A stretch of DNA of 64,000 nucleotides from Rhyacophila brunnea (GCA_022495005.1 JAGYXB010000437.1:186001-250000), one strand, 5' to 3'. Positions 47,101 to 57,160 are shown, numbered from the stretch's first letter. Notes: a model not told the origin generated them from the sequence alone. Numbers and translations: made by a program.

Positions 47101-50100
47101 TAAGTCAGGAGAGTCGGAGTACGATAGCTCCATTCCTATTTTTGTATTAGTTAAAACGTTATATATAATATCCTCATATGTATAATTAAAAAAGTTGTAG
47201 AAGTCTCTTTTTAAAATCAGATGATCAATACAATTTACAGCTTGGATACTTTCTTTTAAAATTTGAAATCTCTTCGGAGTACGATCTCGCGTTATAGTTG
47301 TTTGTAGAAATCTGTTGACATTGTATCTCGTATTAGAAGTACGGTTTGACATACATTTTACCAAGAAGTTTTTACATAGAAATTTAGATCTTTCTTCTAG
47401 TAATGTTATCTTGGCTTCGGCAAGTAGTATGTTAGTAGGTGTACTTTTTCTTAGGCCAAGAGCCAATCTGATAGCTTGGTTCTGTAGTCGTTCTAACTGT
47501 AGCTTTGCTCCTTTATTTTTGGGAAGTAAATATAGCTTCCATAGTCCATTATGGATCTGATGTAGCTTTTATAGAAAGTTATTAGAGTGGAAGGGTGTGA
47601 TCCCCACCAAGTACCTCTGAGGAACTTTATAATGTTGGTGGCTCTATTGACTTTCTGGGCAATGTAATTGACATGTTTATCAAAAGAAAGCTTGAAGTCA
47701 AAATAAATACCTAGAAATTTGGCTGAGTCAGTTGATTTAATCATCATATCATTCAATTTAATTTGAAATTCTCCCGGCAGTATTTTGTTTTTGTTGAAAT
47801 GTACGAATACCGTTTTCTCCGGAGATAGATCCAAACCCAGTTTGAATAGATTATTTCTCATTGTTTCTAGTGCACATTCCATTATATTTTTATCCTGATT
47901 GGGGTCTTTAGTTTTAAGGAACAAAGATATATCGTCTGCAAATTGGGAGACTGTTATAGCTTTCGGTATATTGCGAACAATGTGGCTAACGTATATAATG
48001 TAAAACAGCGGACTTAAAATTCCTCCTTGAGGAACGCCTTTATACAGTGTCCTCGGGAGATCTATGTTTGAATTAGTATAGATTAATCTCTCGTAGACAA
48101 GAAAAAAACAGAATTTAACGAGTTTAAAGGGGCACCCTATTTGTGCCAATATTTCAACGAGAATATCTGATTGAACGTTATTGAAGGCTCCAATCACGTC
48201 CAAAAAAATACCTAGCGTATGTTTTTTTTCATTAAAAGATTCTTCAATATACATTGCAACATTTGTTAGGTTATCCGCACAGGAAAAACCTTTCCTGAAT
48301 CCGGTTTGTGTATCTGGGATAATTTTTTCTCTTTCCAGCCACCAGCGAAATCTATTTGCGACCATGATTTCTAAGATTTTGCAGACACATGAGGTCAGTG
48401 CAATAGGTCTTAAGCTATCCGAATTAGGTTTATTAATAAAATGTATAAATATGCTTTTCCATTCGTCAGGGAATTCCATGCTATGAAACATGAGGTTAAA
48501 AATGTCAAGGAATATATGTTTTATTGGAGTGGGGAGCATATTAATGACTTCATACGTTATCCCGTCCGTTCCAGGTGCGGAATTATGTTGACGAGAATTT
48601 AATGCTATGCTGAATTCTATGAAACTAAAGTGAGTGTCGAATAGCGTGTTATTTTTGGTAACAGGGAAAATGTTAGGGTTACTTGGAACCCACGGTGGGC
48701 ATAGTTTTTCAAGAGCAGCTTCAATTTTCTCTTTATTTTGCATATTTTTTTCAATACTATCGGGTCTAATTTTTATCCATTTGTTTTTAAAAATTTTTGC
48801 TTTTTCCCATGTATACTTAAGGTCTGTGCTAAAATTGATGGTCTCTGCAAATTTTCGAAAGCAGTCACTCTTTTTCTTTTTAAAAGTTTTTTTAGCTATA
48901 GCAGCATTCTTTTTGTATTCAATTAAGTCTTTAAAATCTAAGGTAAATTCCCATTTTTTTAAGGCAGCTTTTCTTTTTCTTTTTACCTTATCACACTCTG
49001 AATCCCACCATTCTACTGGATTGCTATGGCGAAATTGGGGATTATTCCCTTTTTTTGGGGTGCAGTTTATGATTGCTTGTGTGATTTTTTTAATGAGGAA
49101 TTTATACTGCGAGACTGAACTTAAACTGAGAAAGGAATCTGTTTTGAGTTCATTAATATTTTCAGCCATTGTATTTTTAAATCTAACCCAATTGGTTTTT
49201 TTGGTCTGCAACTTGAAAGTCTTTTTTAAATAAATTGCTTTTTGTACAGATAAATTAATACGCACTGGATAGTGATCCGATCCCCGGGGGTCTTCATCTA
49301 TATTTAATACAATCTGTTGTAGAAGATTAGGAGAAGAAAAAACTAAATCAATATTTGATTTTGTACCTCGTCGCAGATCAATACGGGTTTTAGTATTATT
49401 GTTTATTAAAATTAAGTCGTAATCAGCTAAAGTATAGATGATTCTAGAACCATTTATATCATTTCTATTGCAATTCCACGCGACATTGTGGGCATTGAAG
49501 TCTCCCACCAATATGGTTTTATCATCTAATAGAGTATTACTAAAAACTTGATCCCATTCCTGAAGCGACAGATTTGTATTATTTCCGCTATTGCTCGGGG
49601 GCCTATAAACTGCAATGATATTAATTTTATCTTTAAGGTTAGTCAGTGTAATGCCCAAAACTTCAGTGGATATGTTCGGAATGATGAGGTTGTTAATAGC
49701 TTTGTAATCTATAGTATTTCTAATAATGAAAATTATACCTCCTCCTCTGGCGTACGTCCTGTCTCGCCGAAGCACCATAAAACCTGGGAAGCTAATAACT
49801 ATGTGAGAAATGGTGTCGTTTAACCATGTTTCCACGCCTATAAAAATATCAATTTCATCTAGCATCACTCTAAGCTCCTCTAGTCTATTAAGAATGCTTC
49901 TTGTATTCCAGAAAACAATACGTATATCAGATTGAATAAATTGGTTAACTTTGTTGCTGGAATTATGCATTATGTTATTGTTCCTCTTGTCCTTCCAACG
50001 AACTAATATCTTCATTGGAAACTTTTAATTGTGGATTACTGAGTCTTTTCTTGATCTTTGTTATGCGACTTTTAATGCTGCGTTCTTTTAAATGACTATA

Positions 50101-53100
50101 GATTTCTGTTAGCATGTTATTAAGAGCTTCTATATCAGTAGTAAATTCATTAGCAATCATTTCGGTATTGGGATTTCCATGTGTTTTCACAAGGAAACTG
50201 AGTAATGTTTCATAATCGATTGGAAATCTATGACGATTACTTTCAACATGTTCCTTGGCAGGTAACAAAAGTTCATTTGTATCCTCAGTGGATACTTTTT
50301 TCTTTCTTTTTTTGATTTTTTTGGTGTCTGTTGGAGTGCAGGAATGCGTGAGATTGCATTATTTTTCACTGTATCTTCAAATTCAAATTCTACGCTGCTG
50401 ATATCAGTTGGACTGGTCAACGGCCTTTTTGAACCGATTGGCGTATCCTTGTTGATAATAGAGTTGTCCGACTCTATATCTGCGGCTAGTTCATCCTCCT
50501 GGAGTGTATTTTCTCTCTCTAACGAGAGAGAGGTTAACACTTTTGGTACATTGAGAGAGTCAGGCAATTGTACAGTGTGAGGTTCATTATTTCCAGTTGT
50601 TTTACAATATTTGGCCAGATGGCCCTCTTCTTTGCATATAAAGCATGTCAATTTTTCGGTGGAGAAGTAAATCCAGTACAGGGTATTATCAAAATTTATT
50701 TACATTGACTCTGGCAGTTTAATTGTGTCTTCTGGGTTTACATAAACCTGTCTCCGGAAACTTAAAATATGTGCATAGCCCGGTTCGTTAATACCAGCTC
50801 TGATGCTTGTAATACGTGAAGTAGTTTTTATGTTTAATTCGTTGAGTTTTGATTCCAGAACGCTGTGTGGGATTATAGGACACACGTTTGATATTATTAT
50901 CCTCTTTGATTTGGTGATCAGCGGCCTGATTTCTAGTACGTGGTTTCCAATTTTAACTGTTTCTTGGTTTACTGTTAATTTATCTGCTTGTTCTTCACTA
51001 CTCAAGTATATACATATTCTTCCCTGGGAAATCCTAGATACATATCTTATATGACATGGACCTACCTTATTCCCGATTGACAGTGTATATTCTCGTATAG
51101 AGATGCCCTCGATAGCATCTAAAACGATGGCTTGCTCCTTCTTCGGAAATTGCATTTTTTGAGCAACTGATGCATAAGACATTGTTTGTTGGGTTTCTTT
51201 TTGGTGATCCATTGCTGGCAACGTTGTATTTTTTGATTTTTAATAAGCGCCCCTGTAGTCAGAGACACTTAAATGTAAACAACTTTGTAACAATAATTTA
51301 TTATCTCGTCCGCACGCTTGACCGAATATTATTTATAAACACTCGCTAACTCGTTTGTGTAGACGTCTGACGTTCGTCGATCACACGGAACAACTGCATT
51401 TACTTTTAATATAATAAAAGTGAAAAAAAGTAATAAAAATATATTCTACGTTTTTGTGTAGTTTTATACATAATGAGCCGATTTTTGCCTTGAATACACG
51501 TTCTTCTCCCTTAATTTACGAAGCGATGTAATCGATTTTGTTAGTTTTAATGACACGATTCTTGAGCACTTCCCCTGTTAAATGAATTGGCATTTAAATC
51601 TTCTATAACTAAAGCGATGAGCCTGTTTTTGCCGTGTACCTTTCATATGCCAAATTGGGTTACGCAGTGTAATTCTATAATTCTATTACAAGGTAGTATA
51701 ATAATTATATTAAATTTTTTATTAGTCGACAGGTATAACTAATAATATTGCTTTGCAATGATTGATTGGCAGCACACAGTTATATGGTTTACCTTCGGCA
51801 GCCCCTTTCTGGAGTTTGTCAAGGTGGGCAGACAATTTTGGCAATCTCAGCCGCAGTAGATCTCTGAATACCGCCATATCAACAGACAGACCTCTCAAAT
51901 TGTTGGCAAAGTATCCTTCAGGTAATACCGCCTCTATCAGATAAATCATCACCTGTGAAATAACATTTAATTAATAAAGTCACCGAAAAAGTGAACTTTG
52001 ATCTCTTTTGTACGTCAATCAATAATGTTTTCATCGCTTCATGACGTCATGTAAAATTAATATAATGGTAGAATTATTGAAGTATAGTAATCCTTCATTT
52101 TAACAATAAATTTAATAAAGTTTTTGGTAATTTTTTTTATTAGTTTCCTTGGATCAAATATAAAACAAAGTAATGACTATCAAAGTTTTTGTTGGTTATA
52201 CAATATTTAATTTATCGAAAATGACATGTGTATCGGGTTACAAAACCATCTTGATAACATTATTTTGGAAAGTTTTTTTTTGTGGTACCTATAAATGACG
52301 TAACAATTATCATATATTTTTAAGAACCTTTAACGAGTCGCTCTCTGAACGGTCCATCACTTCCAAAATAAGAGCGGCTAGCATATTGAAGCCTTGGCAA
52401 TATCCAACATTCTTGTTCCATCTGAAAAGCAAAAGAATGTGTCAATTTTCAAAATAACTTCTGATATCGTTTAATTAAATCGTTAACGGTCAGTATTATG
52501 CAGTTCTAGTCCGGGGGTACAGCTGGAAATATCCCATGAATTATGTACTTTGTATAAAAGCGTTGATTTAATTTAGAATGAAAACAAAGCATTACTTTTG
52601 TATAAAAGCATGTTTTGAACATTATATTGAACGGGAAAGAATGGCATTAAGATACTAATATACTATGTATACCATGATAAAATACATAAATATTTATCAT
52701 GGCAAATACAAAACGTCAAATGTTCCAATTTCTCCCAAATTACGAGTCAATTTCAAACTCATATAGAAAGTATACTAAATCTAATATACAATATAACGTT
52801 ATTTATAATTAAAACTAAAGGTAAAACCTACGTATTGATAAAAGAATTATTTTAAAATGTGATATAACCACGGACATCCGATATACCAAAATATGGCTTT
52901 ATTCTCAATTTCAAACAATGACGCTTACAATAATATCTACCCTTTTATGAAATTAATACATTTTATAAGATCCAGGGAGATAAAATAGGTGAAACAATAA
53001 TGTGTGTAAATAAGTCTTGTTCAAATGTACTTTTTAAAGATACCCAGTTTTTCTAAATTTCAGCTTTTTTAATGGAGTTGTATATTTTTTAATGAACGAT

Positions 53101-56100
53101 CATTAATTTGTAACTTACACATTTAATGAAATTAGAGTCATGGTTTTGAAAAGCTTTAAACTTTCAATAAAACATTTTGTTAGGTATGTTAATATGTATA
53201 TTTTAATGCTTCCTTAAAATGTTTTTATTTTACGCGTGAAAGCTTATTTATTTTTCCCCCATAATAGACAGGTACGTGAGTCGTATATTTTATTTACTAT
53301 GCGGCACGCGTGCGGATAAATTTCACGCAAAGGCAAAACGCCAAATATAATAATAATATTATGAATTATGTACCTTGCATAAGCCAACAAAACTCTTTTC
53401 AGCACAGCCTGATTTTCGCGGCCCTCCGTACCACAAAACAAAGAACAGCCCGTTCTATGAAGATCCTGAAATTAAAAAAAATAGTTAAAGATAGTTATAG
53501 ACATGGTATGGCAATTCATAATGTGAATTCATTATAATATCTATTATTTGATCCACGTCATTTAATTATGATTACAAGATGTTTGGTGCATTTAAAATTA
53601 TATACACATTGTCACCAGTCAACAATATCTGTTTATGTAATTGTATTTTTTGTATTTCTGTTCGTCACCCGGGGACTCATTATAAAGGATCGTAGCACGG
53701 ATGAAGTGGCTATCGGAAAGCCTTCTTTTCAGTTTGGCTCTCTCTCTCTCTCTCTATCTCGGCATTTAGCGGCACGTAGAGCCTGTGTCAGTGGAAAACC
53801 CCAAGCACACTGTTGACTTGGTCTATCCATTCAGAGGGAGATCTTCCAAGTCTTTTCCGATATTAGAGCTGATAAAAATTCTTTATTGTTTCTTTTATGT
53901 ACTTACAGAGGCGGTTAAGTCTAAAAATACATGTGAATATATTTTAGATTGACACATCGCAAAATATTTGCAATAAAACAAAATATATATTATTTTAAAT
54001 AAAACTAATCAAAAATGGTTTCATTCGTTTATATAATCATTTTTCTCTAATAAATGGTTTGTTAAGGGGGGTCCTATATATATAATATATGCCAACAGAG
54101 AACCTAGGGGAAAAATAAAAAGCTTGCAATTTGAGATTTTTTTAAATAATTTACAATTTAAACTGTATTAATTAATAAATATGTATCTGAAAACATTAAA
54201 AAGACTTTTTTTTTAAGTCAAAGATATACTTACAATTGTAATAAAATGTGAATTCGTTGCAGGGTCACATTTTATTATTACATTATATTTTATGGTCACA
54301 TTTATTATTAAAATTTAGTTTATTAAGTTTTGAATTTTTTGACTAATTCATCGTTTTCATATTTTTTATATTTATTTTAAAAAACATCGATTTTTATAAA
54401 AATATAAATGTATATAACTTGAAATCCTTTTCATATATGTATATCAAATTTTATTTTAGGTATGGTCCCAATATTGAAGATTGAATTCAACGAAAACAAA
54501 TAATTATGGATGAAAAAGGGTGCACAGTTTTGTCAGATCACCCAAAATATACCAAAACTATTATGATTTGGTTTAGTCAGAGTTTAATTGATTTTTGAAA
54601 ACTAAACAGCACCATCTGTAAATTGTGGTCTTAGTTCAATAAAAACAAATACGTATGACTAACAAAGTTTAATGTGCACTATTTATGTTGGATCTTAACA
54701 GCCTACATCCACCCTTCGCCACGCTAGCAATTAGACAATCACAGGAATACTCGAGCATTGAAAAAATCACATATACCTATCCATATTGACCTCATCGGGA
54801 TTACGATCGCCGTCCCCGACCACTTAACATTTGAATAATGTATATTTTCACCAATAACGGACAATAAACATCATCAAAGTGTCTGTTGAATGCAGCTTAA
54901 TCGACACCATTAGCCCAACAACACTAAGTGGGTACTACCTTATTCTAATGCCGGGTCCACGCTGGCAACGTCGCGTTATAGTAAAGTATAGTAAAGCAAT
55001 TATAGTAAAATTTAACGAGGTTGTCGCGCAACATGTTGCCAGTGTAGACCCGGCATAACAAAGCTCTCCACCTGCCCCTATTAAAAGTGGCCGTTTTTTA
55101 ACTAGCAAAAAATATCTATTCGAAAATCCAAGGGATTTTACGAATTCGTTTGCTATGATATTGAAACGAGTGCTTCCTGTAACTGCTGGTTATAGCAAAG
55201 AACAGTATTTTTCATAACTCGTTTTTGTTTTGATATAAGAATGCGTAATGCCCACGATAGAATAAAATATGTAAACTAACTATTGTGGGGTAAGTGGGTA
55301 CTACATATTTTGTTTTATTATATTCAGTTAAATTAAACAATCATTTATTTAAACTAAGCAAAAAACACAGGCAATTTTTTTTGGGTACAAGTCGGTTATG
55401 TGGAATACAGCGGCAAACACATTTTGAAAATAGCCGATATACTGGATTATTTGTTAGATTAACCTAACCAAACCTAACCTTACCTAAACTAACCCAAGCT
55501 AACAAATAATCCAGTATATCGGGTATTTTCAAAATGTGTTTGCCGCTGTATTCCACATAACCGACTTGTACCTTTTTTGTTTAGAGTAGTCATCTAACAA
55601 ATCTAGAATATTTTATCCGTTTAAGATACATGTATTTTTACATTAATTACCTTTATTTAATTTAGGAATTCATTAAAAATATTCTAAATTACAATATATT
55701 TAATGAAAGTAGAAAAACAGTATGTATTAAAATTGTGGCTTTTTAGATATGAACAAAGGAGTAATTTATTTAATGATAAGAAAATTATTATGCTTATAAA
55801 AATACAGAATAATAAAGAGTCATTATTTAAAGATTGTAAACCAAATTACTGTTCATTAGATAAAACTAGACCTGAATAGAGAATTACCACTACACGCGCC
55901 ATGTGTTTATTTTCAGAATAGATAATTTTCATTTGACGTCACATGTTTTTTCCAGAAATTGTGGTATACATAATAGGATACTGACCCAACAAATATGTAT
56001 CTATATTTTACCATATTGAATTTTTTTGATTGTTGGAATAAGGGTCTTCTAACTTCAATAATATTGAAGACCTTTTTCATTCCAACAATAAAAGAAATTC

Positions 56101-56558
56101 GAAAGCAAAATGAGTAGTTAGTTATTAAATAAATTGTTACTATATAGAGGATAATTTTTTTAAAGTCAAACTCATATTTTTTATAAGCAACTATTGTAGA
56201 TAATAACATTGTTATTAACAATATTTGATGCATTTATTTGTTTATATAAAAATAAATAATATAATAATTATACTGTTTCAAAAACCTTTCCTGTAAAACA
56301 TATCTAAACATGAGTCTTCGGATAGTTCTGTATTCAAGTGGTGACACTATAAAAGCAATGCTTAAAGTTAGATTGATTTCAAAAAAAGATTCGCAGAAGT
56401 TCTCACAACAATCAATAGGATGTCCTACTAACCTTTACAATCTGCACACCAAGTTCTGTGTCATCTGGATTCGTCCATTCGCTAAAACATGTCTTCTCCG
56501 CCTTCTCCCAGTCCACCCCTTTCACCTTCAAATGCTGTTCGGCCAATGTCAGCCATAA
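31856..56558 (-). CDS. TBC1D30: TBC1 domain family member 30-like RabGAP, 5' end not found
   Basis: Ten exons, 5' to 3': 56558-56433, 53465-53374, 52421-52328, 51952-51793, 45120-44949, 40760-40571, 40048-39941, 38843-38672, 35642-32422, 32170-31856. All phases agree; the sum is 4650 nt, 1549 codons plus TAA. The TBC domain fills about residues 1-215. The arginine finger motif IxxDxxR is at I40-D43-R46 (IVKDLHRTGCS) and the glutamine finger is in VGYCQGFN (Q82). NNLRGLSVDMAVFRDLLR and PPLTNVFTMQWFLTLF closely match vertebrate TBC1D30, as do ALKQQYARLRERQRQ, NHLLLGK and the C-terminal LGLYK tail. Family role: GTPase activation of Rab proteins; vertebrate TBC1D30 acts on Rab8A at cilia. Exons upstream of LWLTLAEQ, including the RxxxW motif, were not found. 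Its introns hold many transposons. Confidence 0.93.
32422..35642 (-). CDS. TBC1D30: TBC1D30 3.2-kb exon coding a long disordered region
   Basis: A single 3221-nt exon codes about residues 372-1445. It begins GSTSGSGPMSVNHLLLGK, where NHLLLGK is conserved in vertebrate TBC1D30. It then runs through basic-proline (about 395-425) and acidic stretches (GEEVEEQEEEGKEV) into Ser/Thr/Glu/Lys-rich sequence with repeated SP sites (SPLK, SPKLLSP, SPISFK), suggesting proline-directed phosphorylation. No folded domain is evident. The acceptor is chosen at CAATAG|GTAGT because it fits the phase-1 end of the previous exon, although the ORF itself continues upstream to 35676. Confidence 0.9.
36762..37473 (+). 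repeat. 10-bp minisatellite, about 71 units
   Basis: The unit is close to GGAGACAGTT, with variants GGCGAGAGTT, GGAGATAGTT, GCAGACAGTT and GAAGACAGTT. Higher-order patterns recur, for example the alternation of GGCGAG and GGAGAT units. One stretch (about 36951-37015) is disturbed. Neither the unit nor its complement contains a stop in any frame, so long ORFs on both strands here are a by-product of the repeat. Inverted sequences bracket the array: AATTCGGAGAATTCCGAATC at left and TTCGGATTCTCCGAATCC at right. Confidence 0.95.
37480..37740 (+). pseudogene. piggyBac transposase C-terminal remnant
   Basis: The frame codes a tail with cysteine clusters (LCMCCMLQVCAAHKRRGETR, then YLCQECYVPLHKGSCWQKYH) ending NKY-stop. 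Spaced Cys/His residues with TRYxCxxCxVPL and a terminal YHT are characteristic of the piggyBac C-terminal cysteine-rich domain. The DDD catalytic core is absent. Upstream, the frame runs straight into the minisatellite. Confidence 0.85.
38282..38365 (-). mobile_element. tRNA-derived SINE, family B
   Basis: On the minus strand: TTTAGCATAGTGGTTTAAGT, GCGTGGGCGCGATACCCGAG, then AAGGTTCGTTTCCTGCAGGG with a near-consensus B box. It lies in the TBC1D30 intron that also holds the piggyBac element. Confidence 0.6.
39148..39235 (+). mobile_element. SINE family A, 3' fragment
   Basis: Only the 3' part is present (AACCTCTACTCTGTGGAAGC and a diverged GACATGG end). It is 5'-truncated. Confidence 0.5.
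39255..39450 (-). pseudogene. Non-LTR retrotransposon RT-tail fragment
   Basis: It is closely similar to 60400-60600, including TTTTGAGC(A/G)ACCAAGACTT and TTCACTTGGTCGCT. In the minus frame the related copy reads as the C-terminal tail of an endonuclease/RT polyprotein. This copy has frame breaks. Confidence 0.6.
39758..39930 (-). mobile_element. SINE family A, diverged and headless
   Basis: On the minus strand it shows the body around CAGAGTATGGACCTAATAGG, then TTGAACAAGTGG, and a decayed 3' part. The tRNA head is missing. Confidence 0.6.
40340..40500 (+). repeat. MITE, second copy of the 6525-6660 family
   Basis: It shares GCTGACCAGTTAATTACC, AAGACACGCCTGGCGTG, AATTAGCATGATA, GGTCAGCAGTGAATG and CACGCCAGGCGTG in the same order and orientation. 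It lies in a TBC1D30 intron. Confidence 0.65.
42294..42490 (+). mobile_element. SINE family A, head-truncated
   Basis: It begins at the B-box region (GGTTCGTATCC, one mismatch), then has the full body and 3' part ending GGATTGGACATGGTCGAAA. The part upstream of the B box does not match other copies. Confidence 0.7.
43072..43622 (+). pseudogene. Possible chemoreceptor-like multi-membrane fragment
   Basis: The 134-codon ORF from 43218 has two clear hydrophobic spans (LSLLIFLFLPLLCII and a following VLVMHLVSNIYMTTDLIIL-type stretch). It resembles the second and third membrane segments of insect odorant receptors, but no diagnostic motif is present. A preceding overlapping ORF in another frame (43072-43278) may be upstream coding sequence separated by a frame break. 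It lies antisense inside a TBC1D30 intron. The family assignment is a guess from hydrophobicity and layout. Confidence 0.3.
44265..44330 (+). repeat. Third CAGTGGCGTGCGGTCCA copy
   Basis: Here CAGTGGCGTGCGGTCCA is followed by TAGAAGCTGCAGATACAG, similar to the copy at 7683 (GCTGCAGATGCGAAGTATC). Confidence 0.5.
46015..46025. repeat. Target-site duplication, 3' copy
   Basis: CATTTACTTTT lies next to the poly(A) end of the retrotransposon and is identical to 51397-51407. The last Ts merge with the tail. Confidence 0.85.
46186..49970 (-). pseudogene. Retrotransposon ORF2: endonuclease, RT and RNase H, one frameshift
   Basis: The likely ATG is at 49970, five bases past the ORF1 stop; the open frame extends to 50015. 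AP-endonuclease motifs are GVETWLND, GDFNAHNVAWNC and SDHYPV. RT motifs are GIFLDVIGAFNNV (motif A), GVPQGGILSP (motif B) and SQFADDISLF (motif C, FADD). After a frameshift at about 47530-47545, in an A-rich run, comes RNase H with IFTDGSK, TAECLAL, IFTDSLSLI and IPAHKGINGNEIADQLAKK, so D, E, D and the final H/D are all present. It ends with a CxCxxxxxxHxxxxC motif (CQCGHPTQDLNHIVWQC). Motif A has AFN where AFD is more usual. Confidence 0.92.
49975..51221 (-). pseudogene. Retrotransposon ORF1 (nucleic-acid-binding), disrupted
   Basis: It starts MPAMDHQKETQQTMSYASVA at 51221. After 173 codons a TAA (50700-50702) interrupts the frame. The same frame then continues into a CCHC zinc knuckle (CFICKEEGHLAKYC, about 50607-50648). 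A frame change in the A-rich tract at about 50289-50325 moves the rest into another frame, ending at 49975. ORF1 proteins of this type bind element RNA. Apart from the two lesions it reads well. Confidence 0.85.
51363..51396 (-). promoter_or_regulatory. Internal Pol II promoter of the retrotransposon (Inr + DPE)
   Basis: The 5' end reads CAGTT, matching the initiator core CA(+1)GTT. With that A as +1, positions +28 to +33 read AGACGT (51368-51363), which fits the downstream promoter element RGWYVT at its canonical spacing. There is no TATA box. Jockey and I elements are known to use such internal downstream promoters. Confidence 0.65.
51397..51407. repeat. Target-site duplication, 5' copy
   Basis: CATTTACTTTT directly abuts the element's 5' base at 51396, showing that the insertion is not 5'-truncated. 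Confidence 0.85.
52328..52421 (-). CDS. TBC1D30: TBC1D30 exon with the glutamine finger
   Basis: It codes WNKNVGYCQGFNMLAALILE followed by VMDRSESDSLK. YCQ is TBC motif C, which supplies the catalytic glutamine. The acceptor is CAG|ATGG and the donor is AAAG|GTTCTT. Confidence 0.92.
53374..53465 (-). CDS. TBC1D30: TBC1D30 exon with the catalytic arginine finger
   Basis: It starts DLHRTGCSLFCGTEG. The arginine completes IxxDxxR with the IVK that ends the previous exon (56433). The exon runs GENQ-like charged sequence into VLKRVLLAYAR, ends in phase 2, and is followed by GTACAT. Confidence 0.92.
54480..54722 (+). mobile_element. MITE, truncated copy of the 10443-11024 family
   Basis: It matches about 10790-11024, including CAACGAAAACAAATAA, ACCATCTGTAAATTGT and the terminal CCACCCTTCGCCAC. 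The left half is missing. It lies in a TBC1D30 intron. Confidence 0.7.
54949..55055. mobile_element. 107-bp MITE with 21-bp inverted ends
   Basis: TGCCGGGTCCACGCTGGCAA(C) at 54949 and its inverse (GTTGCCAGTGTAGACCCGGC(A)) ending at 55055 differ at two positions. The inside has a short AGTA-rich repeat (TATAGTAAAG). It is related to 3437-3560. Confidence 0.75.
55384..55572. repeat. 73-bp near-perfect hairpin with CCTAA-rich loop
   Basis: The arms are 55384-55456 and 55500-55572 and match at 72 of 73 positions. The arm begins GGTACAAGTCGGTTATGTGG and ends GGATTATTTGTTA. The 43-nt loop is made of degenerate CCTAA-type units (AACCTAACCAAACCTAACC and onward), resembling the C-strand of the insect telomere repeat. 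It lies in a TBC1D30 intron. No ORF is present. Confidence 0.9.
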
Positions 56559-57046
56559 CTGAAAACAAATGATATTTTTTGTTGTGTATATTATAATATG
56601 ATATACCTATTATGATGTATAAATATATTAACTTGAGTCGAAGACATTTTTGTGATAGTTTACCGGATAATTGAGGAATATATTTCCAAATACCATTAGT
56701 TCACAATTTGGTGGTAAATGACATTTTTTTTATTTCAAGCTTAATTAGATGAATGGTTTCTTTTTTCATCGTATTATATTTTCAAATTACAACAACACTA
56801 GTGGCTTTTTGGAATAATAGTTCAAATATAATGGCACTTATTTTGGCCTTACTTGATGAAGACATTTTATTTTTGTGCACTTTTTACGATCCTGATATTT
56901 TATTCAAGTCATCAATTATTACTGAAATCAAATCACTAATTTTCAAAGAAATTAATGTACCATGTGTATGGAATTATATTTGTATTAGTTCAATTTTTTT
57001 ATTGAAATAATTACAAGCAAAATAATATTATTATAACTATTTTTTT

Positions 57047-57066
57047 TAAAGAATGTAACATTCTTT
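57047..57066. repeat. AGAATGTAACATTCT palindrome (shared)
   Basis: This 15-mer palindrome-like core, with an adjacent (T)ATTGAA(C/T)ATA context, also occurs near 20026 and 38571. At 20001-20060 and 38545-38600 a longer stretch (ACGAATAATTCACAA, then TTTAAGAATGTAACATTCT) is shared. It is probably the end or core of a small dispersed element. Confidence 0.5.
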
Positions 57067-57079
57067 TTATTGAATATAT

Positions 57080-57160
57080 GATACCTATAGCATTGTGGTA
57101 GATGTGAGTGGGCGCGAATCACGAGAGACGCGGGTTTGATTCCTGCTGGGTATCGTATGT
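57080..57160 (+). mobile_element. tRNA-derived SINE, family B
   Basis: TATAGCATTGTGGTAGATGT supplies the A-box region. It is followed by GAGTGGGCGCGAATCACGAG and the B box GGTTTGATTCC, then TGCTGGGTATCG and a T run. Confidence 0.6.

Larger units (their letters stand above)
46026..51396 (-). mobile_element. Near full-length RNase H-bearing non-LTR retrotransposon (I-like)
   Basis: On the minus strand it runs from a 5' end CAGTTGTTCCGTG at 51396 to a poly(A) tail (plus-strand T run 46022-46040). CATTTACTTTT occurs exactly at both margins (46015-46025 and 51397-51407) as an 11-bp target-site duplication. It codes ORF1 with a CCHC knuckle and ORF2 with AP-endonuclease, reverse transcriptase, RNase H and a terminal Cys/His motif. 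That layout belongs to the I/Nimb/LOA group, which I infer without a tree. A stop and two frameshifts disable it, yet the perfect duplication suggests a young insertion. Some terminal Ts are ambiguous between duplication and tail. Confidence 0.93.

Noticed and set aside
48634..49233. 199-codon plus-strand ORF
   Set aside because: It is antisense to the retrotransposon ORF2 and reflects that coding sequence.
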